Both the position numbers and the translations under genes were made by a program. The notes under the pieces were generated by a model. That model saw nothing but the letters and a program-made list of their open reading frames with translations. It was not told the origin of the DNA and did no database searches. A DNA stretch of 64,000 nt from Shewanella sp. VB17 (lineage in GTDB: Bacteria > Pseudomonadota > Gammaproteobacteria > Enterobacterales > Shewanellaceae): contig NZ_JABRVS010000001.1 of assembly GCF_013248905.1 (NCBI RefSeq), forward strand, positions 4,836,001 through 4,900,000. The letters run 5' to 3'. Shown here in pieces: positions 44,780 to 53,949 of the stretch. Every line of letters starts with the position of its first letter. Position 1 is the stretch's first letter.

Positions 44780-46687
44780 GTGTTGAAAAGACTGAATACA
44801 ACTAAATTAATTTCTATTGGGATTTTAGCCACAATATTATTCGGTTGTGGGACAACTCCTGCACCTGTAAAACCCACTCAAAGCCAACTATCATTGGTGA
44901 GTGCCCCTCTTCAACCCATTGAATACCTAAACAATGCAGCAAATACAAGCAATCCTGAGCAGCAAGCACGCTACCTACTGCTTGCCGCACACGCCTTTAT
45001 TAATAACGCGAATACCAGTGCAGCAACGAAAGCACTTAATTCAGCTAAGACTCTGTTAGGCCAAAATACTGAACTGCTAGCAGAGTATAAATATCTCACA
45101 GCTCGAGTACTAGAGCTAACCTCCACTTACGATGATGCCCTTAGAGAACTCAACTATCCGTCTCAATGGCAATTAGCCGATTGGCAAATGGTGGCTTATT
45201 ACCAATTTAAAGCCCACTTATACCAAGAGATCAAACAACCTATTGAGCAAGCCAGACAGCTGAGCTTATTAAGTGTTTATTTGCCAAGAGCACAAGCAAA
45301 TGAAGTGAACGATAAAATCTGGCACGTGTTACAACCCATGCATGAGCAAACATTGCTCGACTTTAGCCATGACTCGGCGACCCCTATTTTTGCTGGTTGG
45401 TTACAACTAGCTTACATTGCTAAACACTATGCGATTAATCCTAATGAACTCGTCCAACACTTAGGAAAGTGGCAGTATACTCATCCGGATCATCCAGGAG
45501 CCATAAAGCTACCAACAGATCTTGAAAAAGCGTTAAATGCTAAACCTTACCGTCCTCAAAATATTGCTGTACTACTTCCATTAAGCGGTAACAAAGCATC
45601 AATAGCCAGCAGTGTTAGACAAGGGATCATGTCACGTTATGTGGCTAATCCTAGCAATAAGGTTACCATCAACTTTTTTGACACAGCAGAGGGAGCACAC
45701 ATTGCATACCAAAAAGCGGTATCATCTGGTGCAGAATTTATTATTGGGCCACTATTTCAATCAGAAGTCGAACAACTACAGCAACCAACCTCAATCAAGG
45801 TAAACAAAGCACAAACTGATGCAAGTGCTAACCTACAATCCGATACTCAAACATCGGCAATGGTTGAACCCACAGCTATCACGCATCAGATCCCTCAGCT
45901 TTATCTCAATAATATCGACACATTTACACCTAATGACGATATTTTCTATTTTGCGCTTTCTCCTGCTAATGAAGCCAATGATACCGCAGAAAAGTTATTT
46001 GCTGATGGTATTACAACACCGCTTATTTTAGCCAGCAATAATGCTATTGGTCATAGAATGGCCGAAAGCTTTAATGAACAATGGACCGCATTAACCAAAA
46101 AGACAGCAGAGGTTCACTTCTATGATGAAGGTGACCAAATGAAAACAACCGTACAGAAGTCACTTGGTGTTACTGATAGTAAAGAGCGCATCGCTCGCAT
46201 TAAAGCCCTCCTTGGCAACAAAATTGAAGCTGACTTTAGATCCAGACGCGACATAGATGCCATTTATATGATCTCCGACAATCGAGAACTCCCATTATTA
46301 AAACCTTTTATCGACGTTAATTTTAGCGTTTTTGCTGATCCAGTTCCTCTTTATGCCAGCAGTCGAAGTCGCGTAAAGGACAGTTCAAGAACAACAGCAC
46401 TTGAACTAAACAACTTGAATATTAGCGATATTCCTTGGTTATTAACGAACAGTCCTGAAGCAGACTTAGTGACATCGCTGTGGCCAACTTGGAGTTACAG
46501 TCAAAAACGTCTTTATATCATGGGATATGACGCACTAGAATTGATTGGGAAGTTGGCACAGATGCGCGCATTACCTGGTTATCAGTTCTCAGGAAGAAGT
46601 GGTATGTTATCGGTATCTCCTGACGGTATAATTAACCGTCAGCTAAGCTGGGGACGCTACCAAAGAGGTAGTTTACGTCCTCAATAA
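44780..46687 (+). CDS. lpoA: Penicillin-binding protein activator LpoA
   Basis: Outer-membrane lipoprotein of 635 residues that activates PBP1a (encoded at 60805). Lipobox LFGC (Cys 23); N-terminal TPR-like superhelix (~35-255); C-terminal type I periplasmic-binding fold (NIAVLLPLSGNKASIASSVRQGIM, FIIGPLFQSEV, LPGYQFSGRSGMLSV). Starts at GTG 44780 (GAAGG upstream); TTG at 44783 is an alternative. First gene of the lpoA-yraN-diaA-dolP cluster. Confidence 0.94.
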   Translation: MLKRLNTTKLISIGILATILFGCGTTPAPVKPTQSQLSLVSAPLQPIEYLNNAANTSNPEQQARYLLLAAHAFINNANTSAATKALNSAKTLLGQNTELLAEYKYLTARVLELTSTYDDALRELNYPSQWQLADWQMVAYYQFKAHLYQEIKQPIEQARQLSLLSVYLPRAQANEVNDKIWHVLQPMHEQTLLDFSHDSATPIFAGWLQLAYIAKHYAINPNELVQHLGKWQYTHPDHPGAIKLPTDLEKALNAKPYRPQNIAVLLPLSGNKASIASSVRQGIMSRYVANPSNKVTINFFDTAEGAHIAYQKAVSSGAEFIIGPLFQSEVEQLQQPTSIKVNKAQTDASANLQSDTQTSAMVEPTAITHQIPQLYLNNIDTFTPNDDIFYFALSPANEANDTAEKLFADGITTPLILASNNAIGHRMAESFNEQWTALTKKTAEVHFYDEGDQMKTTVQKSLGVTDSKERIARIKALLGNKIEADFRSRRDIDAIYMISDNRELPLLKPFIDVNFSVFADPVPLYASSRSRVKDSSRTTALELNNLNISDIPWLLTNSPEADLVTSLWPTWSYSQKRLYIMGYDALELIGKLAQMRALPGYQFSGRSGMLSVSPDGIINRQLSWGRYQRGSLRPQ

Positions 46688-46696
46688 TGCGTTAAC

Positions 46697-47047
46697 ATGG
46701 ACACTAAAAAACACACAGCACAAGCACATGGTCGAGCAGGTGAAAGCCTAGCAATGAACTTTTTACTCGCACAAGGTCTTAGTTTTATAGAAGCCAATGT
46801 GAGGTATAAATTTGGCGAAATAGATCTGGTGATGAAGGAGGGTAAAAAGTGGGTATTTATTGAGGTAAAATATCGCTCAAAAAAACACTATGGCGGCGCA
46901 ATAAATGCGCTAACAACAGCCCAGACAAAACGGCTTAGACGCGCTGCTGAGCACTATATACAGCTCAATAAAATTGATGCTATTTGTCGCTTTGATCTTA
47001 TTGCCATTGATGCAGATGAAGTACAATGGCTAACAAACATTTTTTAA
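46697..47047 (+). CDS. yraN: YraN/UPF0102 endonuclease-fold protein
   Basis: 116 residues with the UPF0102 restriction-endonuclease-like core: GRAGESLAMNFLLAQGLSFIEANVRYKFGEIDLVMKEG, then VFIEVKYRSKKHYGG (GEID and EVK are the putative catalytic elements). It begins nine bases after lpoA, so it is translated from the same mRNA. Cellular role unproven. Confidence 0.93.
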   Translation: MDTKKHTAQAHGRAGESLAMNFLLAQGLSFIEANVRYKFGEIDLVMKEGKKWVFIEVKYRSKKHYGGAINALTTAQTKRLRRAAEHYIQLNKIDAICRFDLIAIDADEVQWLTNIF

Positions 47048-47125
47048 CCCATATTAATCAATTTTGCCATCTACATTTAGAAACTTATGGCATGATAGTA
47101 CTCAATTTAACATTAAGGATTTACC

Positions 47126-47716
47126 ATGCTAGAACGCATTAAAGACAGCTTTACTGAATCAATCCAAACGAAAATTGATGCTTCTGAAGCGTTACCGGAG
47201 TCGCTTGCAAAAGCGGCAGAGATGATGGTGCATTGCCTATTAGGTGGCAATAAAATTCTAGCTTGTGGCAATGGTGGCAGTGCTGGCGATGCGCAACATT
47301 TCTCAGCCGAGTTATTAAATCGTTATGAAGTCGAGCGTCCTCCTCTACCTGCAATAGCACTCACCACTGATACTTCAACGATTACTGCTATTGCGAACGA
47401 TTATAGCTATGATGAAATATTTTCTAAGCAAATCTTGGCATTAGGTCAACCTGGTGATATTTTACTAGCCATTTCTACTAGTGGTCACTCAGGAAATATC
47501 ATTAAAGCCATCGAAGCTGCATTAAGTCGTGATATGACCATAGTGGCATTAACGGGTAAAGATGGTGGTCCAATGGCTGGACTCTTAAGCGTGAATGATG
47601 TTGAAGTGCGAGTGCCTTCCAATGTCACCGCGCGTATTCAAGAAGTGCACCTGCTTGCTATCCATTGCCTTTGCGACAACATAGATCGTACATTATTCCC
47701 CCAAGATGAGCAGTGA
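47126..47716 (+). CDS. diaA: DnaA initiator-associating protein DiaA (SIS domain)
   Basis: 196-residue SIS-domain protein that binds DnaA and promotes ordered initiation at oriC. GmhA-like fold with CGNGGSAGDAQHFSAELLNRYE and ISTSGHSGNIIKAIEAA. The position between yraN and dolP supports DiaA rather than the heptose isomerase GmhA. AAGGA seven bases before ATG 47126. Confidence 0.92.
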   Translation: MLERIKDSFTESIQTKIDASEALPESLAKAAEMMVHCLLGGNKILACGNGGSAGDAQHFSAELLNRYEVERPPLPAIALTTDTSTITAIANDYSYDEIFSKQILALGQPGDILLAISTSGHSGNIIKAIEAALSRDMTIVALTGKDGGPMAGLLSVNDVEVRVPSNVTARIQEVHLLAIHCLCDNIDRTLFPQDEQ

Positions 47717-47813
47717 TTGACCGCATTAAGTCAGATCTCGTGTTAGGCTAGTGCAGCTTACTCAGCCTAACCCTGTTTGACATAATAATAACGCTACATT
47801 AATTAGGACATTT

Positions 47814-48386
47814 ATGATATCCAAAACCCTCTCGCTAATCGCTGTCATATGGATGCTACAAGGTTGTGCTGGTGCGGTTATGGTTGGCGCAGTCGGCGGC
47901 GCTATGATGGTTAACGACGAGCGCAGTTTTTCAACTCAACTCGATGATACCAATTCAGACTTTCAAATAGCCAGTGAGCTGGGATCATTAGCAGATATAA
48001 AAAATCAAGCGAACATTACTGGTATTGTCATGAATGGTAATGTGCTGATGATAGGTCAATCACCTAATTCGATGTTGAGGGACAAGGCGATTAGAGCAGT
48101 ACAAGCGCTTAAACTTGGTGGCAAAATACATAATCAAATCCGCATCGGTAACCCGACATCATTCACAACACGTAGCAACGACTCTTGGATCACTACCAAG
48201 GTAAAAAGTCGCATGCTTAACACTGATAACTTAGATATCACCCGTATTAAGGTCATCACTGAAAATGGAGAAGTATTTCTTCTGGGGGTAGTCATTCGAG
48301 AACAGGCCGATCTCGCCGTCGATGTCGCTCGTAACACCGCTGGAGTCAGAAAAGTGATTAAGGTGTTCGAATCTCCAAGTTCATAG
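47814..48386 (+). CDS. dolP: Outer-membrane lipoprotein DolP with two BON domains
   Basis: 190 residues, lipobox LQGC (Cys 18), then two BON domains (~45-115 and ~120-188). They are seen as IKNQANITGIVMNGNVLMIGQSPNSMLRDKA and ITRIKVITENGEVFLLGVVIREQADLAV. DolP (YraP) supports BAM function and septal amidase control. AGGA precedes ATG 47814. Last gene of the cluster before a bidirectional terminator. Confidence 0.93.
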   Translation: MISKTLSLIAVIWMLQGCAGAVMVGAVGGAMMVNDERSFSTQLDDTNSDFQIASELGSLADIKNQANITGIVMNGNVLMIGQSPNSMLRDKAIRAVQALKLGGKIHNQIRIGNPTSFTTRSNDSWITTKVKSRMLNTDNLDITRIKVITENGEVFLLGVVIREQADLAVDVARNTAGVRKVIKVFESPSS

Positions 48387-48401
48387 ATATTGATACTTAA
48401 G

Positions 48402-48436
48402 ACACAAAAAAACCGACCAAAGTCGGATTTTTTGTG
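48402..48436. terminator. Bidirectional terminator dolP / trpS
   Basis: ACAAAAAAACCGAC / GTCGGATTTTTTGT stem with a 4-base loop. A- and T-runs serve both directions. Confidence 0.85.
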
Positions 48437-48451
48437 AACAAACTGTTTAGC

Positions 48452-49459
48452 TTAAACTAATAAACCAATTTTTTCATATACCTTCTTCACCGTCACTTCT
48501 GCACGTGCTTGAGCTTTTTCAGCCCCTTCTCTCATCACCTGATTAAGGAAAGTTTGATCTTGTCTGAACTCAAGATATCTCGCTTGTAGTGGCTCAATCA
48601 TCTCGACTACAGCTTCACCTGTCGCCGTCTTAAGATGACCATACATCTTACCTTCAAATTCGGCTTCAAGACCAGCCATACTCTTACCTGTTACGCCCGA
48701 TATTAAGCTCAATAAATTAGACACTCCAGGCTTGTTCTCAACATCAAAACGGACCACTGGCGGCTCATCGCAATCGGTAACCGCTTTTTTAATTTTCTTT
48801 AAAATCTTGTTAGGATCTTCGAGCAATCCGATAACATTGTTACGATTATCATCCGATTTTGACATTTTCTTCAACGGCTCTTGCAGTGACATCACCTTTG
48901 CCCCATTTTTTGGAATAAAAGGCTCTGGTATCGTGAATGTATCACCATAGGCATTATTAAAACGGGTCGCGATATCACGCGTTAACTCAAGATGTTGCTT
49001 CTGATCTTGCCCTACTGGTACTTCATTAGCTTGATACAGCAAAATATCTGCCGCCATCAATACAGGATAAGCAAATAGACCTACATTGATATTATTCGTG
49101 TTCTTCTGTGACTTGTCTTTAAACTGAGTCATGCGGTTGAGTTCACCCATCTGGGCATAACAATTTAATGCCCAAGCCAATTGAGCGTGCTGAGGGACTT
49201 GCGATTGAATAAATACCGTACTTTTCTGTGGATCGACACCACAAGCCAAATATAAGGCTAATGTATCTAAGCAAGCTTTTGTGAGAAGCTGAGGATCTTG
49301 CCTAACCGTAATCGCATGGAGATCGACAACACAGTAAAGACAGTCATGGCTATCTTGCATGGCTACCCATTGTTTTAATGCGCCCATGTAGTTACCTATG
49401 GTTAGCTCGCCTGACGGTTGTGCACCGCTAAATACTATGGGTTTTACTGGGTTAGTCAT
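48452..49459 (-). CDS. trpS: Tryptophanyl-tRNA synthetase
   Basis: 335-residue class I synthetase charging tRNA-Trp. The HIGH-type motif appears as ELTIGNYMGALKQW, and the KMSKS motif as LKKMSKSDDN near residue 200. Other family blocks: DLHAITVRQDP, LLYQANEVPVGQDQKQHLELTRDIA. Third gene of rpe-gph-trpS, a gammaproteobacterial order normally preceded by dam; gph is 21 bases upstream. Confidence 0.96.
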   Translation of the reverse strand: MTNPVKPIVFSGAQPSGELTIGNYMGALKQWVAMQDSHDCLYCVVDLHAITVRQDPQLLTKACLDTLALYLACGVDPQKSTVFIQSQVPQHAQLAWALNCYAQMGELNRMTQFKDKSQKNTNNINVGLFAYPVLMAADILLYQANEVPVGQDQKQHLELTRDIATRFNNAYGDTFTIPEPFIPKNGAKVMSLQEPLKKMSKSDDNRNNVIGLLEDPNKILKKIKKAVTDCDEPPVVRFDVENKPGVSNLLSLISGVTGKSMAGLEAEFEGKMYGHLKTATGEAVVEMIEPLQARYLEFRQDQTFLNQVMREGAEKAQARAEVTVKKVYEKIGLLV

Positions 49460-49480
49460 ACGTTGTTATACTCCATCACT

Positions 49481-50167
49481 TTATATACTATTATTCACGA
49501 ATGTTAAAATATTTTTAAACTGCTCACACACGGCATCTGGGCCGCTTAGTTTGATATCTTCACCGTAGTTATACCCATAGGTCAAGCCTATTGAGCGAAT
49601 ACCTGCCGCTTTTGCTGCTAAAATATCATTTTTAGAGTCGCCCACCATTAAAAGAGCATCGGGAGCTAGTTGCCATTTATCAAGCAGATAAATTAAAGGG
49701 AAAGGATCGGGCTTCATTTTCTCAAATGAATCACCACTCAACACCTCTATGAAATAATGATCTATGTTGAAAGATTTCAACAAGGGGATGGTAAACCTAT
49801 AAGGCTTATTCGTCACCACTGCCATCGAATATCCACACTGTTCTAGCCTTGTTAATACATCTAAGACCCCGGGATAAAGTTGACTATGTTGATGTAAATT
49901 ATCTTGGTAATACCCCATAAAGACTGGCATGGCCTTATCGAGTATATTTATAGGTACTGGGGCATCTAAAGCAAACGTTAATGCCCTTTGTATTAGCATC
50001 TTAGCTCCATTCCCAACCCAAGATCTCACTTGAGCTTCGCTGCAACTTGGCAATGACAGTGAGTTAAGCGTTGCTTGAGTAGCGACCGCCAGATCGGGCA
50101 CGCTATCGATAAGCGTGCCATCGAGATCAAAGGCTACCGCTGTTAACTTATCCCAAGACGGCATCAT
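49481..50167 (-). CDS. gph: Phosphoglycolate phosphatase
   Basis: 228-residue HAD hydrolase removing phosphate from 2-phosphoglycolate. Motif I DLDGTLIDS (with nucleophile Asp), motif II TNKP near 120, motif III KPDP, motif IV GDSKNDILAAKAAG. Lies seven bases after rpe, so cotranscribed. Confidence 0.94.
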   Translation of the reverse strand: MMPSWDKLTAVAFDLDGTLIDSVPDLAVATQATLNSLSLPSCSEAQVRSWVGNGAKMLIQRALTFALDAPVPINILDKAMPVFMGYYQDNLHQHSQLYPGVLDVLTRLEQCGYSMAVVTNKPYRFTIPLLKSFNIDHYFIEVLSGDSFEKMKPDPFPLIYLLDKWQLAPDALLMVGDSKNDILAAKAAGIRSIGLTYGYNYGEDIKLSGPDAVCEQFKNILTFVNNSI

Positions 50168-50174
50168 TTAACAC

Positions 50175-50849
50175 TTAACACTTAACACTCGCAAGTTCTG
50201 TGCGCATTTCATCAATAACAGCTTGGTAATCAGGTTGATTAAAGATAGCTGAACCCGCAACAAACATATCCGCCCCTGCGGCAGCTATTTCAGCAATATT
50301 ATTCACCTTTACTCCGCCATCGACTTCGAGACGAATATCATAACCGCTATCGTCAATCAACTGGCGCACTTGACGTAGTTTATCTAAAGTCGAAGGAATA
50401 AAAGACTGACCACCAAAGCCTGGATTAACTGACATTAGCAAAATAACATCTAATTTATCCATGACATGATCTAAGTAATGTAGCGGTGTTGCAGGGTTAA
50501 AAACCAAGCCAGCTTTACAGCCAGATTCTTTAATTAATTGTAAACTTCTATCAACATGCTCACTCGCTTCAGGGTGAAAAGTAATAATAGAAGCACCCGC
50601 TTTAGCAAAATCAGGGATAATACGGTCTACAGGCTTCACCATAAGATGGACATCAATATCGGCCTTAATACCATAATCACGTAATGCTTGGCATACCATA
50701 GGTCCCATAGTCAGATTGGGAACATAATGATTATCCATTACATCAAAATGAACAACATCGGCGCCCGCTTTTAGCACGGCATCAACATCTTCACCTAAAC
50801 GAGCAAAATCTGCAGATAAAATAGAGGGAGCAATAAGAAATGGACGCAT
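50175..50849 (-). CDS. rpe: Ribulose-phosphate 3-epimerase
   Basis: 224-residue TIM barrel of the pentose phosphate pathway. IAPSILSADFARLGEDV, then VVHFDVMDNHYVPNLTMGP (metal His and Asp), DVHLMV, HPEAS, VNPGFGGQSF and LEVDGGVK are all intact. First gene of the rpe-gph-trpS unit in this genome, because two plus-strand genes separate it from dam. Confidence 0.96.
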   Translation of the reverse strand: MRPFLIAPSILSADFARLGEDVDAVLKAGADVVHFDVMDNHYVPNLTMGPMVCQALRDYGIKADIDVHLMVKPVDRIIPDFAKAGASIITFHPEASEHVDRSLQLIKESGCKAGLVFNPATPLHYLDHVMDKLDVILLMSVNPGFGGQSFIPSTLDKLRQVRQLIDDSGYDIRLEVDGGVKVNNIAEIAAAGADMFVAGSAIFNQPDYQAVIDEMRTELASVKC

Positions 50850-51060
50850 AGTATACTCATAACAATGTCTAGAAGTACGCTATTCTACCTTTTGCACACG
50901 TAAGCCTCTAGGACTTATCCACCATTTAGTCATAATCTGATAAAAAAATGAGTAGAACCGTTAAATATTAACACTTAGTTAAAAACCCTGTTTAAAATGT
51001 AATTAACTTTGCTATAGTTGAGGTCTTAATCGGGTATATTATTATTTAAGAGAAAGTAAC

Positions 51061-51408
51061 ATGAGCAATAGTAACAAGCTAGCTGTAGGCAGTAAGCCTG
51101 CTGTTTTTCTAGTAAGTTCGGCTATCTTTGTCGCGTGTATCGCTGTAAGTGCTCGACACTTGTCGACGCCTGATACATCATTAGTTTGTTCAACTGAATC
51201 AGCAGCAAGTTATAATACATCTTTACCTGCAAGCCACCCTAACAACCGCTGTGTTCAGCAATCAAAAGAATTAAATTGGGCTAATTGGTTTACTGGTAAC
51301 AGCCGATCGAATCAATTACATTTCGTCGATTTATTGGAACTATTGTATGGACACAAAGAGAGTCCACTCGATAATGTTCCCATTAATGACAGTAAAATAA
51401 TGAGCTAA
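51061..51408 (+). CDS. Small single-TM protein of unknown function
   Basis: 115 residues: polar start, one membrane segment (~12-32, PAVFLVSSAIFVACIAVSA), then a Ser/Asn-rich, probably periplasmic part with two Cys (SLVCSTESA, NNRCVQQ). No motif recognised. Purine-rich AAGAGAAAGTAAC before ATG 51061. It ends one base before the DUF2970 gene, so the two form an operon. The pair interrupts the usual dam-rpe linkage on the opposite strand. Confidence 0.65.
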   Translation: MSNSNKLAVGSKPAVFLVSSAIFVACIAVSARHLSTPDTSLVCSTESAASYNTSLPASHPNNRCVQQSKELNWANWFTGNSRSNQLHFVDLLELLYGHKESPLDNVPINDSKIMS

Positions 51409-51409
51409 T

Positions 51410-51595
51410 ATGCTAAGTAAAACATGGCGGTTGTTTTCAAGTACACTCGCGGCTTTTTTCGGTGTACAAAGTGATAAAAATAGACAGCGTGACTTTCAAA
51501 CCAATTCACCACTGCCATTTATCATAATGGGACTCATTTTAGCGGTTATCTTAGTTACCACACTTTTACTTATCACTAAGCTGGTGCTTGTTTAA
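51410..51595 (+). CDS. DUF2970-family small membrane protein
   Basis: 61 residues. FFGVQSDKNRQRDFQTNSPLPFIIMGLI then a hydrophobic tail (LAVILVTTLLLITKLVLV) is the DUF2970 pattern. One C-terminal membrane segment. Coupled to the preceding gene (stop/start separated by one base). Function unknown. Confidence 0.8.
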   Translation: MLSKTWRLFSSTLAAFFGVQSDKNRQRDFQTNSPLPFIIMGLILAVILVTTLLLITKLVLV

Positions 51596-51634
51596 GCGTG
51601 TAATGCGACGATATCTTTTCTTAGATGCGTTTTA

Positions 51635-52474
51635 TTAACCATTTTCACTGTGATAACAGTCATCATAAAGTGCCATTAATTCATCAACTTTCTTACGTCC
51701 ACTCCCCTTTTGGCTAATGTTACGTTGAACCTTGATAGTGGCAAATTTAGCACCATGATATAACTCTCTTGTCAGCGGAATATCATGATTGCTTATCAAC
51801 ACAGGAAAGTTTCTTTCGAGCGCTGTATGGCGCGATTTACGAGCCAACAAAGCTTGATCATCTAAACTAAAACCAGTACCTACATAAGTCGTAAAACTCG
51901 CCGTTGTTGACAGTGGAGCATAAGGAGGGTCGCAATAAACAACATCACCTTTTTTAGTGAGATCAAATGCTTCTTCATATCCAATACATCTGAATTCAGC
52001 TTTTTGCGATTTTTCGGAAAATGCACGGAGCTCATTCTCCGGAAAATAAGGCTTCTTGTAGGAGCCAAAAGGAACATTAAACCCTCCTTTACGATTATAT
52101 CTACATAGACCATTAAAACCATGACGATTCATGTAAAGGAAATATACAGAACGAACAAAAGGATCGGTAATTAAATTAAATTCTGTGCGAATTTTATAGT
52201 ACGCCTCTTTTTGGTTCATCTCAGGAACAAATAGGGCTTTAGCCGCAAGGATATACTTTTCAGGATCTTGCTTTACAATGTTATAAAGATTAATGAGATC
52301 TTTATTGATATCACACAATAAATAACTTGGATAATCAGTATTTAGAAAGACGGATCCCGCCCCAACAAAAGGTTCAACCAGACGCTGTCCTTCAGGTAAG
52401 AGCTCGGTGAGAGTGTCGATCAGTTTAAATTTACCACCAGCCCACTTAAGGAAGGCTCTCTGTTTTTTGATCAT
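51635..52474 (-). CDS. dam: DNA adenine methylase Dam
   Basis: 279-residue alpha-class N6-adenine methyltransferase acting on GATC, for mismatch repair strand choice and SeqA control. SAM motif FLKWAGGK (8-15), catalytic DPPY (182-185), and PFVGAGSVFLN between. Follows damX by 53 bases on the same strand as in E. coli. Confidence 0.96.
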   Translation of the reverse strand: MIKKQRAFLKWAGGKFKLIDTLTELLPEGQRLVEPFVGAGSVFLNTDYPSYLLCDINKDLINLYNIVKQDPEKYILAAKALFVPEMNQKEAYYKIRTEFNLITDPFVRSVYFLYMNRHGFNGLCRYNRKGGFNVPFGSYKKPYFPENELRAFSEKSQKAEFRCIGYEEAFDLTKKGDVVYCDPPYAPLSTTASFTTYVGTGFSLDDQALLARKSRHTALERNFPVLISNHDIPLTRELYHGAKFATIKVQRNISQKGSGRKKVDELMALYDDCYHSENG

Positions 52475-52527
52475 CTAAATTGATTCAACACCAAGAAAAA
52501 AATGAGTTGTCGATTGTACTATCTTTA

Positions 52528-53931
52528 TCAAGGAATATCACGAGCAGAAAAGCCATCTTGTCGCTGATAAGCCGCTAAATCTTTCCATTGTCGGATCCAC
52601 GGGCGTGTAAATTGATATTTATCTACTATTTGCTGGGATTTTGTGCGAGCTAAATTGACATCACTGTACTCACCGAGAAAGACAATCCACAATTTTCCAT
52701 TACGAGTAACGATAATATCCGGCTCAGCTTTTAAGCGTTCCAAAATGACATTTAACGATTCCCTTTCCCTAACACTGGCAAGCTGTAAAGTAAAACCTGT
52801 GGGCGCTGATTGAATCACTTCAGGTTTAACCTTTACCGCCGGCTGCAATGTTATAGGCTTTATGGTATCTAAAATTTCAACAACCTCTATTTTTTCTGCT
52901 TTGTTCGACAATAAATCATCAGTAATAGCTGGTTTACTCGTCTTTAAATGATGCTCAAGTTGTACAATTTTAGTTTTGGTGACATTGAGTGGCACAGTTT
53001 TGACATGCATGAATTCATCTGCATTATTTTTGACTACAACAGATAAAGCTGGTTTTTCTTTAGAAAGATTAGCCAAAAGTGTGTCACCATAATCTGCAAT
53101 CCAAGAACTCTTAGTCGTTACAGCCATGACTAAAGGTTCTGGTTTAGCTTGGTAGTGCTTTACCACTTCATGAGGTAAAAGTGCATAACCTGCTGATAGG
53201 ATAAAAAGGGCTAACATTACGGTAAAAACCAATCTGTATTTTAGACGCTGATTAGGTTTCTCCACTTTACCGTGAAGAGATAACTCTATTAAGTTTACAA
53301 CTTCTTGAGGCGTTCCAGGCAGTTGCTCTAACTGATTTTTGACAATTTCCTTGGGGGTAAAAGGTATTTGATCACTTCTGCTCAGTAAAGTGTAATAGAG
53401 GGTTTCTTTTTCTTGATTAGTCAGAGCATCAACATGAATAGGAAGCAGTTTTTCTTTTTGAAGATGCGTTAATTGATCAAAAATATAATGAAAATAATCT
53501 GCTGTTGTCGTGAGTGTAACAGAGATCAACTTTCCAGGAATAGAGAGCTGGCTCATCACAATGCATTCAGCAATGAGCTCAATAGAAAGGTGATGCACAT
53601 CATCAAGTACAATAAAACAAGACTGAGGAAGAGAGTCAGCAAATTTTAACAGCGTTTCAGCTAACGAAATTTCATCATCAAAAACAGGTTCTGTTAATAA
53701 TTGAACTAATATCTTTCGACGAATTTCACTGTTATTACAATGCTTTGGGCACAAAACCAGCGCAGAACTGAATGCCTCAAGTTCATTGATTAGAAAAGTA
53801 ATTAATGTTGTTTTACCTGACCCATTCTGACCGGTGAGAAATAGCAGTTGTTCACCATAAAAACTGGCATGTTGCAGTCTTTGCAGTAGATTATTTTGGC
53901 TTGGTAATAAAGTTAAGTCGTTAAAAGTCAC
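52528..53931 (-). CDS. damX: DamX-type cell division protein (AAA ATPase plus SPOR)
   Basis: 467 residues. N-terminal ATPase-like domain with Walker A GQNGSGKT (34-41) and Walker B CFIVLDDVHH near 100. One membrane segment at ~232-250 (LVFTVMLALFILSAGYALL), a periplasmic linker, and a C-terminal SPOR domain (~385-460: GFTLQLASVRERESLNVILERL...). SPOR binds denuded septal peptidoglycan. The ATPase part, absent from E. coli DamX, is usual in Shewanella/Vibrio versions. Confidence 0.92.
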   Translation of the reverse strand: MTFNDLTLLPSQNNLLQRLQHASFYGEQLLFLTGQNGSGKTTLITFLINELEAFSSALVLCPKHCNNSEIRRKILVQLLTEPVFDDEISLAETLLKFADSLPQSCFIVLDDVHHLSIELIAECIVMSQLSIPGKLISVTLTTTADYFHYIFDQLTHLQKEKLLPIHVDALTNQEKETLYYTLLSRSDQIPFTPKEIVKNQLEQLPGTPQEVVNLIELSLHGKVEKPNQRLKYRLVFTVMLALFILSAGYALLPHEVVKHYQAKPEPLVMAVTTKSSWIADYGDTLLANLSKEKPALSVVVKNNADEFMHVKTVPLNVTKTKIVQLEHHLKTSKPAITDDLLSNKAEKIEVVEILDTIKPITLQPAVKVKPEVIQSAPTGFTLQLASVRERESLNVILERLKAEPDIIVTRNGKLWIVFLGEYSDVNLARTKSQQIVDKYQFTRPWIRQWKDLAAYQRQDGFSARDIP

Positions 53932-53949
53932 TCATACACCACACAAAAA

